A stretch of DNA of 64,000 nt, taken from assembly GCA_049323655.1 (NCBI GenBank), contig JBMONO010000017.1, forward strand, positions 31,777 through 95,776, given 5' to 3'. This document shows positions 59,609 to 64,000 of the stretch, piece by piece. The notes below the pieces were generated by a model. It was not told where the DNA came from. It made no database searches and saw only the letters and a program-made list of their open reading frames with translations. The stretch comes from DB1 sp049323655 (GTDB taxonomy: Bacteria; Desulfobacterota; Desulfobulbia; Desulfobulbales; SURF-16). Numbering within the stretch: position 1 is the first letter of the stretch; every line of letters starts with the position of its first letter. The position numbers were made by a program, and so were the translations under genes.

Positions 59609-60871
59609 GTGATCCAGCTTTCCATTGATGAGTCGATAAAGCGCCTGAAGATGGAAATCATCGCCCAGGACTGGGGACTCAGCGAGAAGAGAATCGAACT
59701 GCTGGAGGCGGCCTTTGCCTGCCTCAAGCAGCGTTTTAAAAGCAGGAAGGCGGCCCATTCCATTTTGATCATGGCGGGCAGCGTGCTCGAGTATGTCAAA
59801 AGAAGGGGGGAGAATACACCTTCCGAGTCGATTGATTTCCTCAAGGAGGCCATGGCCCATATCGTCAACCTCTACGAGTCGGACGAGTTTGACCCGGACA
59901 AAGATGAAAAGCTCTTCAAGGGCCTCTATTTTCGTTTCAACGCCCTGAAGGAAAAGATCAAGGCCGAAAGGGAAAAAGGCGGAGCGGAGCAGCCGGTCGC
60001 GGCAGAGGAGACCGCTGCCGGTGAGCAGTCGCCGGAGCGGGACGAATTCGACGAGGATATTCTTGTCCCGGAAAACATCGAGCGGTTGCGCAAAAAGGTG
60101 TTCACCCTCAGGGAAAACGATCTTGCCCTTGATCGCGGCGAGGTGGACCGTCTGGTCAGCGATCTGCAGACCTCCCTGGAGCGGGCCGAATATGTCGGGG
60201 AGACGATTCGCGAACTGCTCAATGAGCTGCTGCGGGTCCGCCGGGCCCAGGCCCAGGAAAGTGAGGCGGGGCCGGTTGCCGAAGATATCGATCAGGATGA
60301 AGAGGCTTACGTGGAGAAGCGACCACCGGAGGATCGCGATTTTTCTCCCTTTGCCGCACCGGAAGACGCGCTGGTGAAAAACTGCCCGGCCACCGAAGTG
60401 CGGGGCATGGTGCTGTCCGGCAGTGTCGTTTATATGCAGGAAAACGCCATCTCCCTGATCCGTGACGTCAGCAAGGACAGACTGCGGGAATATCTGAAAA
60501 ACAGCAGCGTGCCGCTGGCCCATTTCGGCGGCTTTTTCAAGCGGCTGTCCCGCCAGTTCAAGGGGTCGCTCTCCGCCATTGCCGACAAGAAACTGCGCAA
60601 ACTTTCCCTGCCGATCATGATACCCACCGGCTTCAACCTGAACGATATGCCGGATGAAAACGGCCAGGTGCTGGTCTTTGTCACCAACGGCCAATGGAAC
60701 GGGGTGCTGGTCTGTTCCGAGGTGGAGAGGGAGCCGGTGACGATGGTCAAGTTCCGCAAGGCGAAAAACGGCGATTTTGTCGGCATCGGCTATGCGGAGA
60801 ACGGTGTGGAGCTGCCGCTGCTCAATGCCGTCTCCGTGCTTCGCCGGGAGGGTTTTCTTACCATGGTGTGA
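59609..60871 (+). CDS. Uncharacterised cytoplasmic protein next to PilZ
   Basis: 420 residues if started at GTG 59609, which has GGGGAGA eight bases before; an upstream GTG at 59579 is weaker. N-terminal helical region (KRLKMEIIAQDWGLSEKRIELLE; LKQRFKSRKAAHSILIMAGSVLEYVKRRG), a Glu-rich linker ~135-160, then coiled-coil-like LERAEYVGETIRELLNELL, and a beta-rich C-terminus (NGVLVCSEVEREPVTMVKF). I recognise no family. Fourteen bases before the PilZ gene, so probably part of a c-di-GMP-linked unit. Confidence 0.75.
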   Translation: MIQLSIDESIKRLKMEIIAQDWGLSEKRIELLEAAFACLKQRFKSRKAAHSILIMAGSVLEYVKRRGENTPSESIDFLKEAMAHIVNLYESDEFDPDKDEKLFKGLYFRFNALKEKIKAEREKGGAEQPVAAEETAAGEQSPERDEFDEDILVPENIERLRKKVFTLRENDLALDRGEVDRLVSDLQTSLERAEYVGETIRELLNELLRVRRAQAQESEAGPVAEDIDQDEEAYVEKRPPEDRDFSPFAAPEDALVKNCPATEVRGMVLSGSVVYMQENAISLIRDVSKDRLREYLKNSSVPLAHFGGFFKRLSRQFKGSLSAIADKKLRKLSLPIMIPTGFNLNDMPDENGQVLVFVTNGQWNGVLVCSEVEREPVTMVKFRKAKNGDFVGIGYAENGVELPLLNAVSVLRREGFLTMV

Positions 60872-60884
60872 CGGGGAGGACGGG

Positions 60885-61277
60885 ATGGAGCGACGGAAGA
60901 ATACCAGGGTTGATTTTCATGCCACCGCGGATGTCCTGGTCGGGGGCCGCGAGTTCCGGGGGCTGGCCATCCGGGATCTCGGTCTGCGCGGGGTCTATCT
61001 GCTCGGACTGGAGGGCTGCCGGATCGGCGATCCTTGCCAGGTGCGGCTCTTTTTGTCGGGAACAAGCAGCGAGGTGTTATTGTCCATGCAGGGTCGGATC
61101 ATGCGCATTGAGGATGACGGGGCCGGTCTCCGTTTCGATGAGCTGGATCTGGATACCTTCACCCATCTGAAAAATATCGTCTATTACAACGCCGATGATC
61201 CGGACCAGTTGAAGCCGGAGGAGGAGATGGCGGAGGATGTGCCGGACGGGCAGTTTGTTGATCAGAATTTCGAGTGA
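60885..61277 (+). CDS. PilZ-domain protein
   Basis: 130 residues. MERRKNTRVDF supplies the RxxxR c-di-GMP arginines and RDLGLRGVYL the second motif (D/NxSxxG; Ser is Gly here). The C-terminus is acidic and the LRFDELDLDTFTHLKNIV block is typical of PilZ. Start at 60885 follows GGGGAGGACGGG. A c-di-GMP receptor, possibly working with the upstream protein. Confidence 0.9.
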   Translation: MERRKNTRVDFHATADVLVGGREFRGLAIRDLGLRGVYLLGLEGCRIGDPCQVRLFLSGTSSEVLLSMQGRIMRIEDDGAGLRFDELDLDTFTHLKNIVYYNADDPDQLKPEEEMAEDVPDGQFVDQNFE

Positions 61278-61285
61278 GGACGGTG

Positions 61286-61582
61286 ATGGCGCTCTTGCAA
61301 CTGACGGTTATTCCCCTCGGCACCGGTGATCCCGGCGTCGGCGATTATGTCGCTGACATCCAGAAGGCCCTGGCCGGGGAAAAGGTGCGTTTCCAGCTCA
61401 ACGACATGGGTACCCTGATCGAGGGCGAGGCGGGCGAACTGCTGGCCCTGGTCGGCAGAATCTACGAAATCCCTTTTCAGCACGGGGCGCGGCGGGTGGT
61501 GACCCAGATGGTCATCGACGACCGGCGCGACAAGGAGATTCATATCGGCGACAAGATTGCCGCGGTCCAGCGGCGACTGTGA
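61286..61582 (+). CDS. MTH1187-family thiamine-binding protein (DUF77)
   Basis: 98 residues. VIPLGTGDPGVGDYVADIQKALAG and LNDMGTLIEGE...ELLALVGRIYE match the small MTH1187/YkoF-like fold. Start at 61286; an earlier frame from 61274 is possible. Lies eight bases after the PilZ gene. Confidence 0.88.
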   Translation: MALLQLTVIPLGTGDPGVGDYVADIQKALAGEKVRFQLNDMGTLIEGEAGELLALVGRIYEIPFQHGARRVVTQMVIDDRRDKEIHIGDKIAAVQRRL

Positions 61583-61606
61583 GCCGGCGGCAAGGAAGAA
61601 TGACGG

Positions 61607-61756
61607 ATGAGACGTGAAAAAAAGTTGCGCAGGCTGCCCTTTGCGGTTCTGGTCTTTTTCCTTTTGCTGTTCATCGCCGGGGTGATGAGCGGTGAGCCCT
61701 CCCGGGTTCTGGAGCAGTCCTGGCAGATCTGTCTGAGCTGCATCGGCATCGGTTGA
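61607..61756 (+). CDS. CXXC-motif micro-protein (49 aa) of the CD1871A type
   Basis: Too short for ordinary calling. MRREKKLRRLPF basic start, one helix (AVLVFFLLLFIAGVMSG), and the ending ICLSCIGIG. Small proteins with C-L-x-C-I-G-I-G ends precede 4Fe-4S NapH-like genes in many anaerobes. It ends one base before the next start, so the two are an obvious pair. Confidence 0.82.
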   Translation: MRREKKLRRLPFAVLVFFLLLFIAGVMSGEPSRVLEQSWQICLSCIGIG

Positions 61757-61757
61757 C

Positions 61758-62654
61758 ATGGAACTGGGACGCAAATGGGTACAGCTGGTCATCGCCCTGC
61801 TGACCAACGGCTACTGGGGTTTTTTCACCACGAAAACCATCTATCAGGGGCCGTTGAAGGTGGTCTGCTCACCCGGTCTGAACTGCTATTCCTGCCCGGC
61901 GGCCACCACCTACTGCCCCATCGGCGCCCTTCAGCAGCTCATGCTTGGCATCCGCTTCAACCTGGAAAACGCCCAGTATTTTTTCGGCCTCTATGTGCTC
62001 GGCTGCATCGGCGTGGTCGGCAGTTTCCTCGGCCGACTGGTCTGCGGCTGGGCCTGTCCCTTCGGCTTCATCCAGGAGCTTCTTCACAAGATCCCCTCCC
62101 GGAAATTCGCGATCTGGCGACCGCTTCGCTACTGTAAATATCTGCTTCTCCTGTTTTTTGTCTTTGTCCTGCCCCTCGCCCTGGTCAATGATTTCGGTCA
62201 GGGTGAGCCCTGGTTCTGCAAATACGTCTGCCCGGCCGGCACCCTGGAAGCCGGACTGCCGCTCCTTTGGCTGCAACCCGACCTGCGCGCCACCATCGGC
62301 CTGCTCTTTTACGGCAAACTGGTCATTCTCGTTTTTTTCGTAATCTGGAGCGTACTGGCCAGCCGGCCGTTCTGCCGGGTGGGCTGCCCGCTCGGCGCCT
62401 TTTACGGCTTGTTCAGCCGGGTCAGACTGGTCAAGCTGGCCCTTGATTCGGCGAAGTGCACCAACTGTCAGGCCTGTCATCATGTCTGCCCCATGGGGGT
62501 CAAATTCAATGAATCACCCGATGACGCGGAATGCATCACCTGTCTGGCCTGCATGGACCGGGCCTGTCGGTTTGATGCCATTTCCCTCACGGTCGGCGGC
62601 ATTCCGCTCCGTTCCGCCGATATCCGCAAGGCGCCGGCGATGAAGGAAGGCTGA
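61758..62654 (+). CDS. 4Fe-4S membrane protein of the NapH/NosR-like type
   Basis: 298 residues. Periplasmic Cys motif GLNCYSCPAATTYCPIGAL, then membrane helices with CGWACPFGFIQELLHKI and CKYVCPAGTL, and CRVGCPLGAFYGLFS; two C-terminal ferredoxin clusters CTNCQACHHVCP and CITCLACMDRAC. Likely accepts electrons from quinol and passes them to a periplasmic or cytoplasmic partner. Preceded by the CXXC micro-protein and followed by an SH3 protein. Confidence 0.92.
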   Translation: MELGRKWVQLVIALLTNGYWGFFTTKTIYQGPLKVVCSPGLNCYSCPAATTYCPIGALQQLMLGIRFNLENAQYFFGLYVLGCIGVVGSFLGRLVCGWACPFGFIQELLHKIPSRKFAIWRPLRYCKYLLLLFFVFVLPLALVNDFGQGEPWFCKYVCPAGTLEAGLPLLWLQPDLRATIGLLFYGKLVILVFFVIWSVLASRPFCRVGCPLGAFYGLFSRVRLVKLALDSAKCTNCQACHHVCPMGVKFNESPDDAECITCLACMDRACRFDAISLTVGGIPLRSADIRKAPAMKEG

Positions 62655-62655
62655 G

Positions 62656-63126
62656 GTGGGCATCTGGCAGCGAACAGCACGGCTGCTCCCCCGACTGCTC
62701 TTGGCCGGGATGGCTCTGATTTTCCTGGCCGGCGTTGCCGAGGCGCGGATGGTCTGCGCCGCGGCGGAGCTGGTGACCATGCACGCCGGTCCGGACCGCG
62801 AGCAGGAAGTTGTCTGGGAGCTCGGACTCGGCTACCCCCTCCAGGTGGTGGAGGAGCAAGGCGCATGGCTGAAGGTGATCGACTATCAGGGCGACAGCGG
62901 CTGGGTCGAAAAGGAGATGGTGCTCTCCGACAAGACCTATCTGGTCGTCACCAAACCGATCGTCAATGTCCGCAGCGGCCCCGGCAACAACTACCGGATC
63001 GTCCGCCAGGCCCACGAAGGGGTAGTCTTCCTGCTGCTGGAAAGCAAGGACGAGTGGGCCAAGGTGCTGCACGAGGAAGAGAAGGTGATCGGCTGGATTT
63101 TGCGTAGTCTGCTGTGGGGCTGGTGA
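62656..63126 (+). CDS. Secreted SH3-domain protein
   Basis: 156 residues, GTG start one base after the preceding gene. Signal peptide (LLLAGMALIFLAGVAEA) and two bacterial SH3 repeats: GPDREQEVVWELGLGYPL..WLKVIDYQGDSGWVEKEMV and IVNVRSGPGNNYRIVRQAHEG..WAKVLHEEEKVIGWIL. Likely binds cell wall or proteins in the periplasm. Confidence 0.9.
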   Translation: MGIWQRTARLLPRLLLAGMALIFLAGVAEARMVCAAAELVTMHAGPDREQEVVWELGLGYPLQVVEEQGAWLKVIDYQGDSGWVEKEMVLSDKTYLVVTKPIVNVRSGPGNNYRIVRQAHEGVVFLLLESKDEWAKVLHEEEKVIGWILRSLLWGW

Positions 63127-63304
63127 TCTCCTTTGGCGGCGGTGGCCGGTGCCGGCAGACTCCACGTCCGCGCCCCGTCACCGCTTCTCGTCCGTTAATG
63201 GCTGTTTGTTCCAACCGTTTCCTGTCTTTTCCGCTTTTTCAGATCCAATTTGCAAGCTCCTATTGACAAACAATAAGCCCCACACCAGAAACAAACAAAT
63301 TGCT

Positions 63305-63710
63305 TCAAAAATCAGCCTGGCTCCGGACCGAAAGTCCCGGCCCGTTGAGCACATGTGTGCAGATCATGGTTGTGGAGACATCCGCGTGTCCAAGCAGTTC
63401 CTGGACGGTGTGGAGGCATACCGGGCCGGGCCTCCAGGAGATGGGTGGCGAAGGTATTGACGCAGGTGTACCGGGATTGAATGAGCTCCGCAAGCGGATC
63501 GGCAAGTTTCCGGGAGGTAGCGGCGAGATAGCCCACCAGTTTGTTAGCATCCTCGCCGGTCAGCCCCATGGTCTCGAAGTCGGCCAGGATCTCGGAGAAG
63601 AGTTCCGGGTTTTTCAAGAAGGATGCGGCCTTTTATTGCTCTTCCTTCGAGGGTTGCGGCGTTGCTTCTTTTTGTTCCTTGGGTCGCCACAACGACAGAG
63701 GAGGCCAAGG
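63305..63710 (-). pseudogene. Mosaic remnant: primase-like fragment joined to a broken tyrosine integrase end
   Basis: On the minus strand a piece reading FLKNPELFSEILADFETMGL and NKLVGYLAATSRKLADPLA resembles a mobile-element CHC2/DnaG-like primase-ATPase. It runs into FATHLLEARPG and, after a frameshift, TVQELLGHADVSTTMICTHVLN, the C-terminus of an IntI-like tyrosine recombinase. A stop codon interrupts the upstream frame, and neither gene is complete. Debris of an integrated element. Confidence 0.7.
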
Positions 63711-63718
63711 CAAAATTT

Positions 63719-63852
63719 GATGGTCTCGTAAAAAATGAAAATTAACCACAGAGACCACAGAGCACACAGAGATAACTAATTGTAATTAAAGATGTTTTCT
63801 CTGCGTTCTCAATGCGCTCTGTGGTGAAAAAAGACTTTTTACGGGTTTGTCA
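63719..63852 (-). repeat. MITE-like palindromic repeat, copy 4, with exact target-site duplication
   Basis: Reverse orientation: CGAGACCA-type end at 63719-63728, CCACAGAGACCACAGAGC arm, TAATTGTAATTAAAG centre, GCGCTCTGTGGTG arm, ACGGGTTTGT end. CAAAATTTGA occurs immediately on both sides (63711-63720 and 63851-63860). Confidence 0.92.
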
Positions 63853-64000
63853 AAATTTGAGGACAGGGAACTTTGATGAACGCGTAAAAACTCAATAAGC
63901 CATTTGGTGGCCAAAATTATCATGAGCCTCACTGAAGGCCCAGAGTGTTACAAAAAGTGAAACAAGTAACATTATTTGTTCCTTGAAATAGCCAATAACA
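63853..64000. other. Terminal stretch, no gene seen
   Basis: About 150 bases, AT-rich, ending at the window edge. It contains TGTTACAAAAAGTGAAAC, reminiscent of the 20-bp element at 39.6 kb, but no sigma-54 site is seen. Confidence 0.3.

Overview
The window reads as a high-GC chromosomal segment from a Gram-negative anaerobe of the Desulfobacterota, most like the Desulfobulbales (inference). Supporting traits are a multiheme periplasmic cytochrome c, an HdrD-like iron-sulfur protein, an anaerobic-type cobalamin locus carrying a ThiC paralogue that looks like BzaF, a cytochrome bd operon with DUF4492, a DHH-CBS-nucleotidyltransferase fusion, PEP-CTERM proteins and FHA/kinase/HDOD signalling genes. 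No rRNA operon, CRISPR array or intact prophage was seen.

Layout. 0-6 kb: a 5'-truncated protein with a caspase-like His/Cys pair, an L,D-transpeptidase, an SLT lytic transglycosylase, a Dus enzyme and an RluA-type pseudouridine synthase. 6-13.4 kb: an outer-membrane porin, the wreck of a hybrid histidine kinase split by a small mobile repeat, a multiheme cytochrome, a P-type ATPase and an M28 peptidase. 13.8-19.1 kb is an accessory stretch: a DUF1566-like secreted protein, an OmpA-family protein with a degenerate second copy of its 5' end, an MNT/HEPN pair, a REP-associated tyrosine transposase with three palindromic REPs, an AT-rich orphan gene between two of them, and HigBA. 19.2-25.5 kb is the cobalamin lower-ligand and assembly operon: riboswitch, terminator, cobT, a CobD-like/CobQ fusion lacking the PLP lysine, cbiB, and a bzaF-like gene. 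25.6-31.1 kb: HIT, MobA, a flavoprotein, then an iron-sulfur/VTT membrane fusion with a membrane protein and a YdjY-like protein.

31.2-36.4 kb is a phospho-signalling operon (FHA-adenylate cyclase, double FHA protein, Ser/Thr kinase with C-terminal beta-propeller, PP2C). 36.7-41 kb: an HDOD protein, serS, and two transcription units that share a 20-bp element and sigma-54-type promoters, one encoding a PEP-CTERM protein. 41-50.3 kb is mostly housekeeping (ddl, glcD-like, rpsU, xer-type recombinase, tRNA nucleotidyltransferase fusion, M50 peptidase, radA). 50.4-54.3 kb: two tRNA-Ser genes, a second HDOD protein, a CutA-TPR fusion and a HEAT-repeat protein. 54.4-57.5 kb: the DUF4492-cydA-cydB-cydX-like operon. 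57.6-63.1 kb: a sigma-54 activator, prepilin peptidase, an unknown protein with PilZ, a thiamine-binding-type protein, a CXXC micro-protein with a NapH-like ferredoxin, and an SH3 protein. The window ends in integrase/primase debris next to a copy of the mobile repeat.

The most interesting items are: (1) a roughly 130-bp MITE-like palindromic element present four times, one copy flanked by an exact 10-bp direct repeat and one sitting inside a kinase remnant; (2) the CobQ fusion whose aminotransferase-like half has His in place of the PLP-binding Lys; (3) the ThiC paralogue whose cluster motif is one residue shorter than canonical ThiC, in a B12-riboswitch operon; (4) the shared inverted 20-bp site one helical turn apart relative to two sigma-54 promoters; (5) the HdrD-like/VTT fusion beside YdjY; (6) a CutA-TPR fusion.
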